Assembly: GCA_964411985.1 (NCBI GenBank)
Contig: CAYPNF010000026.1
Span: 1 to 64,000 of the forward strand
Length of the DNA: 64,000 nucleotides
Source: CAYPNF01 sp964411985
Lineage (GTDB): Bacteria > Verrucomicrobiota > Verrucomicrobiia > Limisphaerales > J093
Reading direction: 5' to 3'
This document shows, in pieces, positions 27,875-35,725 of this stretch (the first letter of the stretch is position 1; every line of letters begins with the position of its first letter). The notes under the pieces are model-generated. The model did not search any database, was not told the DNA's origin, and saw nothing but the letters and a program-made list of their open reading frames with translations. The position numbers were made by a program, and so were the translations under genes.

Positions 27875-27945
27875 TAATAACAAGCAATCGTAAACCTAGT
27901 GTAAAAGCCAATCGAAGCACGAACCTAAGCCGCTTTGTCCCTCTT

Positions 27946-28506
27946 ATGAAGAACATCTTGAATCCAATCCGTTTGATTCTGCTCATCACGGTGCTGCTCG
28001 CAGGTACTCGCGCCCAGGCTGCAGTGGACATGTTTCTGGTGCTAGATAAGATCAAAGGTGACTCCAAGGACAAAGAATTCGGGTCGAAGGGAGCTTGCGA
28101 CGTATTGGCGTGGAGCTGGGGTATGAGCCAGTCGGGTACCACTCACACCGGCGGTGGTGGCGGTGCTGGGAAGGCTTCGTTTCAGGACCTCTCCCTTACA
28201 AAATGGATGGATAAGGCGACTCCGGCCTTGATGACTGCTCTGGCGAAAGGAGCGCATATCGACAAAGTGGTTTTGACCGTTCGCAAGGTAGGCAAGACTC
28301 CCCAGAAGTATGTGGAGATTACAATGGAGAAAGTGTTGGTCACCAGCATTTCGACCGGGGCGAGTTCTGGAGAAGACCGCATTACCGAGAACATTTCTTT
28401 GAACTTTGCCAAGGTGAGTTTTGAATATTTCGTCATGGATGATAAGGGGAAGGTTAGCTCCGGCGGAAAGTTTGGATGGGACATCGCTGGGAATGTGGCG
28501 AAGTGA
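27946..28506 (+). CDS. Hcp1-family protein with Sec signal peptide
   Basis: A 186-residue protein. After a signal peptide (MKNILNPIRLILLITVLLAG, likely cleaved after RAQA) the mature part is a full Hcp domain: AVDMFLVLDKIKGDSKDKEF, VLAWSWGMSQSGTTHTGGG, GKASFQDLSLTKWMDKATPAL, KYVEITMEKVLVTSISTG, EDRITENISLNFAKVSFEYF. This is strikingly close to the hexameric tube protein of type VI secretion systems from memory. T6SS Hcp lacks a signal peptide and assembles in the cytoplasm, so this one should act in the periplasm or outside. No other T6SS component lies in the window. Paralogous to the next gene, 34 nt downstream. ATG 27946 is chosen because it gives a standard signal peptide. Confidence 0.88.
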   Translation: MKNILNPIRLILLITVLLAGTRAQAAVDMFLVLDKIKGDSKDKEFGSKGACDVLAWSWGMSQSGTTHTGGGGGAGKASFQDLSLTKWMDKATPALMTALAKGAHIDKVVLTVRKVGKTPQKYVEITMEKVLVTSISTGASSGEDRITENISLNFAKVSFEYFVMDDKGKVSSGGKFGWDIAGNVAK

Positions 28507-28540
28507 TGGGGAGGCAACCTCAGTCTTCATTTTACCCGCC

Positions 28541-29401
28541 ATGAAATCCGTCTTCCGCCAAGTGCCTTTGGCACTCTTCCTCGCGGTGGTGCTCGCGGGT
28601 GCCCGTGCCCAGGCAAGCCTGGACATGTTCCTGGAACTGGGGGCTAAGATCAAGGGCGAGACCCAGGACAAGGAATTCGGACCCAAGGGGGCCTGCGACG
28701 TTTTGGCCTGGAGCTGGAGCATGAGCCAATCGGGTTCCACTCACACCGGCAACGGCCGTGGCGCCGGGAAGGCAACCTTCAATGACCTGGTCATCAGCAA
28801 GCATACGGACAAGGCAACATCGGCCCTGATGATCGCCCTAGCGAAAGGAACCCACATTCCTGAAGTGCGCTTGACGGTCCGCAAGGCTGGTGAGGGTCAA
28901 CCGCGTTATGTGGAGATCACCCTGACAGAAGTGCTGGTGGCCAGCGTCTCGCTCCAGGCCTCCGGGGCTGAAGACCGGTTGAGTGAATCCATCTCCCTGA
29001 ATTTTGCGAAGGTGAAAGTGGAGTACTTCCAACAGGATCCCAAGGGTGTTACCAGTTCAGGAGGCGTTTTCAGCTGGGATGTGGTTGACAACACTGCGGC
29101 GCTAGCGGGCATTTCCGGCCAGGATACACCCCCAACAACTCCAACCCTCGCCAGCGATGGTGCCACGGTCAGCTTCGATGCGGAGCTTCGGACTTTCATC
29201 ACCTATAGTGCGGGCGAGCCCACCGCGAGTCTTTCCTGGACCAGCGTGCCGGGGAAGAAGTACCGGGTCTCCTCGGCTTCCGCTCTGGGAGAGTCGTTCC
29301 GCACTTGGGCTGATTTCCCGGCATCCGAGGGTACCACGACTACAGTCCTTGTGCCTGCAGCCAGCATTTCTGAGTTCTTCCGCGTTGAAGTGCTGCCCTG
29401 A
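28541..29401 (+). CDS. Hcp1-family protein with Sec signal peptide and C-terminal extension
   Basis: A 286-residue paralogue of the preceding protein. Signal peptide MKSVFRQVPLALFLAVVLAG with RAQA cleavage site, then an Hcp domain to about residue 185 (LDMFLELGAKIKGETQDKEF, VLAWSWSMSQSGSTHTGNG, YVEITLTEVLVASVSLQAS, SLNFAKVKVEYF). Unlike the first copy it carries about 95 extra residues: a Pro/Thr linker (TPPTTPTLAS) and a small beta domain (ASLSWTSVPGKKYRVSSAS to SEFFRVEVLP). That resembles a module attached to many secreted Verrucomicrobia proteins. The extension may anchor or decorate an Hcp-like ring or tube. Function unknown. Confidence 0.86.
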   Translation: MKSVFRQVPLALFLAVVLAGARAQASLDMFLELGAKIKGETQDKEFGPKGACDVLAWSWSMSQSGSTHTGNGRGAGKATFNDLVISKHTDKATSALMIALAKGTHIPEVRLTVRKAGEGQPRYVEITLTEVLVASVSLQASGAEDRLSESISLNFAKVKVEYFQQDPKGVTSSGGVFSWDVVDNTAALAGISGQDTPPTTPTLASDGATVSFDAELRTFITYSAGEPTASLSWTSVPGKKYRVSSASALGESFRTWADFPASEGTTTTVLVPAASISEFFRVEVLP

Positions 29402-29554
29402 CAGTGTCGGGAGTTATGGGAGCTGAGCGGCGCCCCCGAACCTCCAAAGAGGGATCTTCTCTCACTTCTGGCTTCCTTTTTAATCTGCGGCGATCCGCGC
29501 AAGTTGGTGGATCACACCGTCTCTTCCAGATGGGGAGAGTCGAGGACCCTTTCT

Positions 29555-30046
29555 TCAGCGTGTTCCTTGCCGGACGCGCCCTTCCTTCCCGGCCATACGC
29601 AAGATCCACTTGAGGCAGAAATGCGCCGGATCGACGGGTGGGAGATAGAACATGGGGCATAGCCCGGGAATGACTCTGCAACCCGCCGACTGCAGCTTCT
29701 CGATGGCTTCCGGAATAGCGGCTCCAGCGCTGAGTGCGTCATGTAGCCAGACCAGCGGGATCTTTGCTGCAATACAGTCCTCCACCGCCTCCATCGTTTG
29801 CGGTCGGTCCACATAAACAAGAACCGCCTGCGGAGGAGGCTGGATCTTCGTCAGCGACGAAAACCGCTGCTGCGAAGCGTCGTCGGAGAATTTCGGATTG
29901 ACTCCGACGACTTGGGTTCCTCGCTTCCGGAACTTGTTGGCGACCATTCGGCCCGGATCCGTCTTGCTATCCTCCAGGCCCCAGATCGCGATCCGCTGTT
30001 GGCTCAGGAATTCCTGAACCCTTTGATCGTAATGGCCTGCAGCCAT
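29555..30046 (-). CDS. CoA-binding domain protein (YccU-like)
   Basis: A 163-residue protein with the Rossmann-like CoA-binding fold of the YccU family: RIAIWGLEDSKTDPGRMVANKFRKRG, VVGVNPKF, AVLVYVDRPQTMEAVEDCIA, IPLVWLHDALSAGAA and GCRVIPGLCPMFY. No signal peptide. The function of this family is unclear beyond CoA or nucleotide binding. It begins 4 nt after the stop of the upstream PQQ-propeller gene, so it is probably in the same operon. Confidence 0.82.
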   Translation of the reverse strand: MAAGHYDQRVQEFLSQQRIAIWGLEDSKTDPGRMVANKFRKRGTQVVGVNPKFSDDASQQRFSSLTKIQPPPQAVLVYVDRPQTMEAVEDCIAAKIPLVWLHDALSAGAAIPEAIEKLQSAGCRVIPGLCPMFYLPPVDPAHFCLKWILRMAGKEGRVRQGTR

Positions 30047-30050
30047 GGTC

Positions 30051-31307
30051 TCAGCTCTTCTTGAGTTGATAGCAAAGGAGGATTCCTTGATCCCGGATGA
30101 AGAGGCGGCCGCCGATCACGACTGGATGCGGCCAGCTGTTCTTGTCGCTTCGGTCGGGTTGCTCAAACCGGCTCTTCTCCACGTAGCCCTTCGGCGTTGC
30201 CTCGACCAAAGCGATGCTGCCCGCCCCCTCCTCCTCCCGGAGGTAAAGATGCCCATCGGCATAGGTAAGTGAGCCCTTCTTCAGTTTCCCGCCTTCTTGC
30301 CAAACGGCCTCGCCGGTCTTGAAGTTCTGGCAGGTCCAGCCACCCTTTTCGGAATGGCCGTAGACGTAGTCGCCCACCAGGACCGCGCCTCCATGATGGT
30401 TTTCCATCACCTTGTTCTTCCAGACTTCGGTGGCCTTGAACCCATCACCTTCCTTCGTGACTTTGAACAGATTACATCCGCTGTTGTAGCCCGAAGTCAC
30501 ATAGACATGGTGGTCCTTGTAGATGGGAGTGGGAATCACGGCGGTGGCTCCTTTCCGGGGAGCCTGCCAGAGTAGTTTTCCGTCGGTGCCCACGCCGGCC
30601 ACGCTCTTCTGGGTGAGTTGGATGTACTGGCGAACGCCGTCGATTTCCACCGGGACAAGCGAAGAATAGTCGGCATTGTCGGTGAATCCTTTACTGCGCC
30701 AGACCGTAGCCCCGGTCTTCTTGTTGAGCGCAATGACAGTCCCATCGGCTCCGCCGGGGGTGCCGAGCACGTTGTCGCCATCGATCAACAGGGATTCCGA
30801 GAAACCCCATTCGGGGAGTTTTCCGCCGAAGTCCTCCACGTAATGCTTTTTCCAGATTTCCTTTCCGTTCGCCGCGTCGTAGCACACCATCTCCCCGTAC
30901 TGACCGAGGGCATACACCATGCCTCCGTTGACGGTGGGAGTGCTGCGCGGTCCGATGAAGCCACCCCAGCCCGGGGCACCCGCTTTGCCCAGTGGGGCTT
31001 CCCAGACTGCTTTGCCGTCGGCGAGGTTCAATGCGATGACGACGCTCTTGCCGTTCTTGTCACCGGAAGTAAAAACCCGGTCGCCGACCACCGACACCCC
31101 TGAGTAGCCCATGCCGAGATCGGAGGCTTTCCAGGCCAAATTCGGGCCTTTCGCCGGCCATTCTTTCGGAAGGTTGGTATCGGGGGAGTGGTCGTCTCGC
31201 TTGGGTCCGCGGAACTCCGGCCAATCCGCCGCGCAGGTGAGAAGACACGCCGCCGTGAGGGTGGGCAGTACGCTGAGAAACCGGTGAGTGGAAGCTTTCA
31301 TGATCAT
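30051..31307 (-). CDS. Secreted PQQ-binding-like beta-propeller protein
   Basis: A 418-residue exported propeller. Signal peptide MKASTHRFLSVLPTLTAACLLTCAADW, then WPEFRGPKRDDHSPDTNLPKEW, the typical start of Verrucomicrobia/Planctomycetes PQQ-like proteins. Blades follow (VVIALNLADGKAVWEAPLG, EMVCYDAANGKEIWKKHY, TVIALNKKTGATVWRSKG, CQNFKTGEAVWQEGGKLKKG). The Trp-rich repeats fit the PQQ enzyme repeat family, but the catalytic calcium/PQQ residues of alcohol dehydrogenases are not evident. Starts at 31307 and 31301 are nearly equivalent. It heads a two-gene unit with the CoA-binding protein. Confidence 0.82.
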   Translation of the reverse strand: MIMKASTHRFLSVLPTLTAACLLTCAADWPEFRGPKRDDHSPDTNLPKEWPAKGPNLAWKASDLGMGYSGVSVVGDRVFTSGDKNGKSVVIALNLADGKAVWEAPLGKAGAPGWGGFIGPRSTPTVNGGMVYALGQYGEMVCYDAANGKEIWKKHYVEDFGGKLPEWGFSESLLIDGDNVLGTPGGADGTVIALNKKTGATVWRSKGFTDNADYSSLVPVEIDGVRQYIQLTQKSVAGVGTDGKLLWQAPRKGATAVIPTPIYKDHHVYVTSGYNSGCNLFKVTKEGDGFKATEVWKNKVMENHHGGAVLVGDYVYGHSEKGGWTCQNFKTGEAVWQEGGKLKKGSLTYADGHLYLREEEGAGSIALVEATPKGYVEKSRFEQPDRSDKNSWPHPVVIGGRLFIRDQGILLCYQLKKS

Positions 31308-31503
31308 GGGCTTGTTTTTGCGGACTTGAATCCGATACCCAGGCAGTATACCGGCGGGCGCCGAGTGTGCAAGCCTCCCGAACTCCCAGGAAGCCAACGG
31401 CCTGCTGAGGAGGAAAGGAAAGTCGGCCCTCCGCGATGGGTGACCTACCCCTGGAACATTGGGTTGCCGTACCGGGAACTCCTCCCTATGGTCGTGGCCA
31501 AGA

Positions 31504-32457
31504 ATGAGTGATTTTGTCACCGTCCTGAATGCCGTCATCCCGGTTTTTGGCATCACCGGGATTGGTGTTCTCCTGCAGCGATTGAAGTGGATCAGCGAAT
31601 CTGCGGACCAAGCTTTGATGAGGTTGACCATCAACGTGCTGATGCCGGGTCTGATCTTTGACTCCGTCCTCCGCAACCAGGCGCTGCGCAAGCCTGGCAC
31701 GCTCTTTCTGGCCATTGGACTCGGGTTCGGCACCATCACGCTTGGATTGCTGGTCTGCTGGCTGTTTCGGAAGGCGGCGGATCCCAAGAATGAAACCGTC
31801 CAGCGTACGTTCACGTTCTGCACCGCGATCTTCAACTACGGCTATGTCCCGCTGCCGTTGGCGATCTTCCTTTTCCCCCATTACCCTGAAACGGTGGGGG
31901 TATTGCTGGTTTTTGGCGTCGGAGTGGATCTGTGTATCTGGACACTGGGTGTCCTCGTGCTGACCGGGCACCCGCTGCGGGATGGTTGGCGGAAACTGCT
32001 GAGCGCCCCGCTGGTGGCGATTACGATTGCCTTGATGTTGAATCTGACGGGGGTTTCCGACCACATCCCTGCTGCCATTCTGAACCTGGCGAAAATGTTG
32101 GGGCAGGCAGCGTTTCCGGTCGCAATTCTGCTGATCGGAGCCGTGATTGGCCGCTACTTGGGGGAATTCGGAACGTTCTCTGGGTGGCGGGTCTTTGCCT
32201 GGGCTTGCGCGCTGCGGCTCGTGCTCCTGCCGTGTGCGTTTCTGGCGTTGGCGCGCTGGCTTCCTTGTGGGCCGGAGCTGAAGGCTATCCTGGTGTTGGA
32301 GGCGGCCATGCCCGGAGGTATGTTTCCGATTGTCATTACGCGCCACTACGGTGGAGACACCCCCACCGCGCTGCGGGTGGTGCTCGGCACTTCCCTCGTG
32401 GGCCTGCTCAGCATCCCTTTCTGGGTGCGGTTGGGAATCCAGTTCGTGAATCCTTGA
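31504..32457 (+). CDS. AEC-family (auxin efflux carrier-type) membrane transporter
   Basis: A 317-residue inner-membrane protein with about ten hydrophobic helices in two halves, typical of AEC transporters. It starts MSDFVTVLNAVIPVFGITGIGVLLQRLKW. The family's second half is visible (GQAAFPVAILLIGAVIGRYLG, VLEAAMPGGMFPIVITRHYGG). Relatives export or import small organic acids such as malate, or auxin-like compounds; the substrate cannot be read from sequence. The ATG at 31504 is used because residues upstream are not hydrophobic. It converges on the copper efflux operon, the stop codons being 6 nt apart. Confidence 0.85.
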   Translation: MSDFVTVLNAVIPVFGITGIGVLLQRLKWISESADQALMRLTINVLMPGLIFDSVLRNQALRKPGTLFLAIGLGFGTITLGLLVCWLFRKAADPKNETVQRTFTFCTAIFNYGYVPLPLAIFLFPHYPETVGVLLVFGVGVDLCIWTLGVLVLTGHPLRDGWRKLLSAPLVAITIALMLNLTGVSDHIPAAILNLAKMLGQAAFPVAILLIGAVIGRYLGEFGTFSGWRVFAWACALRLVLLPCAFLALARWLPCGPELKAILVLEAAMPGGMFPIVITRHYGGDTPTALRVVLGTSLVGLLSIPFWVRLGIQFVNP

Positions 32458-32463
32458 TGGTTC

Positions 32464-35400
32464 TTAGTCCTGGGTACTTGGTTCTGGGGGGGAGCTGACT
32501 TCGCGTTCCCGGAGCCAGGCGAAGATGACTGGAGTCACGATGAGGATGTGAATCAGGCTGCTGACCATGCCTCCGATCACCGGGGTCGCCAGGGGCTTCA
32601 TCACCTCCGCACCGGGGCGAGTACTCCACATAATCGGCAGGAGGCTGGCCACGATCGTCGCCACGGTCATCACCTTGGGCCGGAGCCGGAGTCGCGCTCC
32701 ATCCTTGACCGCCTGGAGAAGGTCCTCGCGGTTGTAGGCCGCCCCTCGTTCCTCCTGTTTCTTTTTCACCATCTCCTCCAAGTAGACCACCATGACAACG
32801 CCGGTCTGGATGGCTGTGCCGAAGAGGGCAATGTAACCCACCCACACGGCCACGCTGAAGTTGTATCCGAGGATGTATTGCAGGAAGACGCCGCCAGTGA
32901 GCGCGAATGGAACGGCAAGGATGACGTGTGCCGCTTCTTTGAAAGAGCGATAGACCATGTAAAGCAGCAGGAAGATGATGAACAAGACCGTGGGGACGAT
33001 CATGGAAAGGGTGCGTTGGGCTCGCAGCTGATTCTCGTATTGACCACTCCATTCAATGGTCATGCCCGGAGCCAGGTTGGGAACAATCTCGCGATCGATT
33101 CGTTCTTTGACTTCCTTCACGAAACTCCCCAGGTCGCGGTCCTGAACGTTCGCCTGCACAAAGACGCGCACCCGCCCGTTTTCGCTGGCGATCTCGCTGG
33201 GGCCAATGGTGCGGTCGATGGTGGCCACCTGAGAGAGTGGAATCGGTTTCCCGGAAGGGGTGGCCACGAGGATGTCCCCGAGCCGTTCGATGTCTTCTCG
33301 CTCCTCGCGGGCGAGCCGGACCTGGATGGGAAAGCGTCGGCGTCCTTCGATGGTGGTGGTCAGGTTCTTGCCTCCTATCCCTGCCTCCACCACGTCGAGC
33401 ACGTCCTGGCTGTTCAAGCCGAAGCGCGCCATGGCCGTGCGGTCCACCTGCACCTCAAGGTACGGTTTTCCCTGGACTCGTGAAGCGGCCACTCCCACGG
33501 CTCCAGGAACCGTCCGGACGATTTTCTCCACCTCAAACGCCTTTTGCTGCAGCAGGTCCAGGTCCTCCCCCAGAATCTTGATTCCTACCTGGGCACGGAT
33601 GCCGGTACTGATCATGAGGATACGGTTCTCGATCGGTTGCAGAAAGCCTGGAACATACCCGGGCACTGCGGTCAGCTTCTCGGTGAGCTCGGCGACAATT
33701 TGCTCCTTGGTTCGGCCTTTGGCCCATTGGCTCTCGGGCTTGAGCATGATGGTCGTCTCGATCATCTCGATGGGGGCCGGGTCGGTGGCGGTTTCGGCCC
33801 GTCCCAATTTGCCGGCGGCCGAGGCGACTTCGGGCACTTCTTTGATGACTTGGTCCTGCCAGGCCATGATCCGCTTCACCTCGGTCAGGGAGGTGCTGGG
33901 CAACAGAACCGGCATGAAGAGGAGACTTCCTTCGTTGAGGGTGGGCATGAATTCACTCCCCATTCCCTTGGTGGCTTTGGTGAGCCACGGCACGTTCCAA
34001 GCCTCGACGGTCCGATGCCAGGTGCGCGGGATACCCCAGGCGAGAATGGTGGCCACCCCCAGAAGCGCGGCGGCAAGTCCCAGCACCGTTCGACGATGCC
34101 GCAGCGCCCATTCTAATGCCGGGTTATACATTGCCATGAGCCAGCGCATGACCCAATTCCGGTCTTCAGCATGAAACGGTCCCCGCACCAACGCGGCACA
34201 CAACACCGGAACCAGGCTCACGGCCAGGATGGTGGAGCCGACCATGGCAAAGGTTTTCGTGAACGCCAGCGGGTGGAATAATTTCCCCTCCTGCCCCGTC
34301 AAGGAGAACACGGGAATGAAGGCAAGAATGATGATGACCATCGCGAAGAAGATGGGTCGACCTACCTGGCGTGAGGCCTCCAGAGTCGCCATCCAGTAGT
34401 CCTTCGCCGTTGCGGCACCTTGGCCGGAAGCCTTGCGCTCCGCTTCCAATTGCTCGCAGTGCCGGATCACGTTCTCGGTCATCACGATTCCCGCATCCAC
34501 CAAGACCCCGATCGCAATGGCGATTCCGCTGAGGGACATAATGTTGGAAGAGATGCCGAATTGCTGCATCAGAATGAACGAGGCCAGGATCGAGAGCGGC
34601 AGGGGGAGCGTCACGATAAGAATGCTCCGGAAATGAAACAGGAAGACAATGTGGGCCAGGGTCACCAGAATCGCTTCCTCCGCCAGCGCATGTTTCAAGG
34701 TGTCGATGGTACGCTCGATCAGTTCGCTTCGATCATAGAAGGACTTGATGCTGACACCCTGAGGCAGGCTGGTCTGAATCTGACTGATCCTTTCCTTGAC
34801 CCTGCGGATGACCTCCATGGCGTTCTCACCCGTGCGCATCACCACGATTCCGCCCACCACTTCCTGGCCATCGATGTCCAGAGTGCCTCGGCGAAAGTCA
34901 CCCCCAATCACCACGGATGCCACATCCTTGAGATAGATGGGAACCCCCTCGACTTCTTTGAGGACGATCTTTTCCACGTCTTCCACCGACCGGACCAGGC
35001 CGACGCCCCTTACGACAAACTCCATGCCATTCTCTTCCACCACCTTGCCGCCGACGTTCAGGTTGCTTTTGCTCACGGCCATCATCACCTCGGCGAGGGA
35101 CACCCCGGTGGCACGCATGCGTGTCGAGGAGACCTCCACTTGGTATTGACGGACGAACCCGCCGATGCTTCCGACTTCGGCCACGCCTTGAACCGCGTTC
35201 AGTTGATAGCGGATGAACCAATCCTGAACGGCGCGGAGTTCGCCCAGGTCGTAACCCCCGTTGGGTGCTTTCTGTGGATCTACTTCCAGGTAGTACTGAT
35301 AAACCCAGCCCAAACCCGTCGCGTCGGGACCGAGCTTGGGGGTAACCCCCGGAGGCAGAATGTCGCCGAGATAATTTAACCGTTCCAGGACCCGGGCCCG

Positions 35401-35718
35401 GGCGAAGTAGTTATCAATGCGGTCCTCGAAGATTACCGTGATCAAGGTGAAACCGAACATGGAATTGGCGCGCACAGTTTTCACGCCAGCTAAGCCCTGG
35501 AGATTGACAGAAAGCGGGTACGTTACCTGATCCTCCACCTCCTGCGGACTGCGTCCGGCCCAATCGGCGAAGACAATGACTTGGTTTTCGCTAAGATCCG
35601 GTATGGCATCGATGGGAGTCCGGTAAATGGCTCGAACACCCCATCCGGCCAGGAACAGCACGCCACACAAAACCAGGAACCGGTTTTTTAGCGACCACTC
35701 GATCAGACGATTGATCAT
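32464..35718 (-). CDS. cusA: CusA-type heavy-metal efflux RND transporter
   Basis: A 1084-residue inner-membrane proton antiporter of the HME-RND family. Typical features: N-terminal first helix (WSLKNRFLVLCGVLFLAGWG), IDAIPDLSENQVIVFADWAGRSPQEVEDQVTYPL, the TM4 segment GIAIAIGVLVDAGIVMTENVIRH, and FIPVFSLTGQEGKLFHPLAFTKTF. The VDAGIVMTEN motif matches the Cu(I)/Ag(I) branch (CusA) better than the divalent Czc branch, which is inference. It forms a tripartite pump with the CusB-like adaptor (7 nt upstream) and TolC-like channel genes of the same operon. ATG 35718 is used. Confidence 0.93.
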   Translation of the reverse strand: MINRLIEWSLKNRFLVLCGVLFLAGWGVRAIYRTPIDAIPDLSENQVIVFADWAGRSPQEVEDQVTYPLSVNLQGLAGVKTVRANSMFGFTLITVIFEDRIDNYFARARVLERLNYLGDILPPGVTPKLGPDATGLGWVYQYYLEVDPQKAPNGGYDLGELRAVQDWFIRYQLNAVQGVAEVGSIGGFVRQYQVEVSSTRMRATGVSLAEVMMAVSKSNLNVGGKVVEENGMEFVVRGVGLVRSVEDVEKIVLKEVEGVPIYLKDVASVVIGGDFRRGTLDIDGQEVVGGIVVMRTGENAMEVIRRVKERISQIQTSLPQGVSIKSFYDRSELIERTIDTLKHALAEEAILVTLAHIVFLFHFRSILIVTLPLPLSILASFILMQQFGISSNIMSLSGIAIAIGVLVDAGIVMTENVIRHCEQLEAERKASGQGAATAKDYWMATLEASRQVGRPIFFAMVIIILAFIPVFSLTGQEGKLFHPLAFTKTFAMVGSTILAVSLVPVLCAALVRGPFHAEDRNWVMRWLMAMYNPALEWALRHRRTVLGLAAALLGVATILAWGIPRTWHRTVEAWNVPWLTKATKGMGSEFMPTLNEGSLLFMPVLLPSTSLTEVKRIMAWQDQVIKEVPEVASAAGKLGRAETATDPAPIEMIETTIMLKPESQWAKGRTKEQIVAELTEKLTAVPGYVPGFLQPIENRILMISTGIRAQVGIKILGEDLDLLQQKAFEVEKIVRTVPGAVGVAASRVQGKPYLEVQVDRTAMARFGLNSQDVLDVVEAGIGGKNLTTTIEGRRRFPIQVRLAREEREDIERLGDILVATPSGKPIPLSQVATIDRTIGPSEIASENGRVRVFVQANVQDRDLGSFVKEVKERIDREIVPNLAPGMTIEWSGQYENQLRAQRTLSMIVPTVLFIIFLLLYMVYRSFKEAAHVILAVPFALTGGVFLQYILGYNFSVAVWVGYIALFGTAIQTGVVMVVYLEEMVKKKQEERGAAYNREDLLQAVKDGARLRLRPKVMTVATIVASLLPIMWSTRPGAEVMKPLATPVIGGMVSSLIHILIVTPVIFAWLREREVSSPPEPSTQD

Positions 35719-35725
35719 AAATGCC

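Noticed and set aside
27946..29401. Part of a type VI secretion operon
   Set aside because: Both Hcp-like proteins carry Sec signals and no other T6SS gene is nearby.
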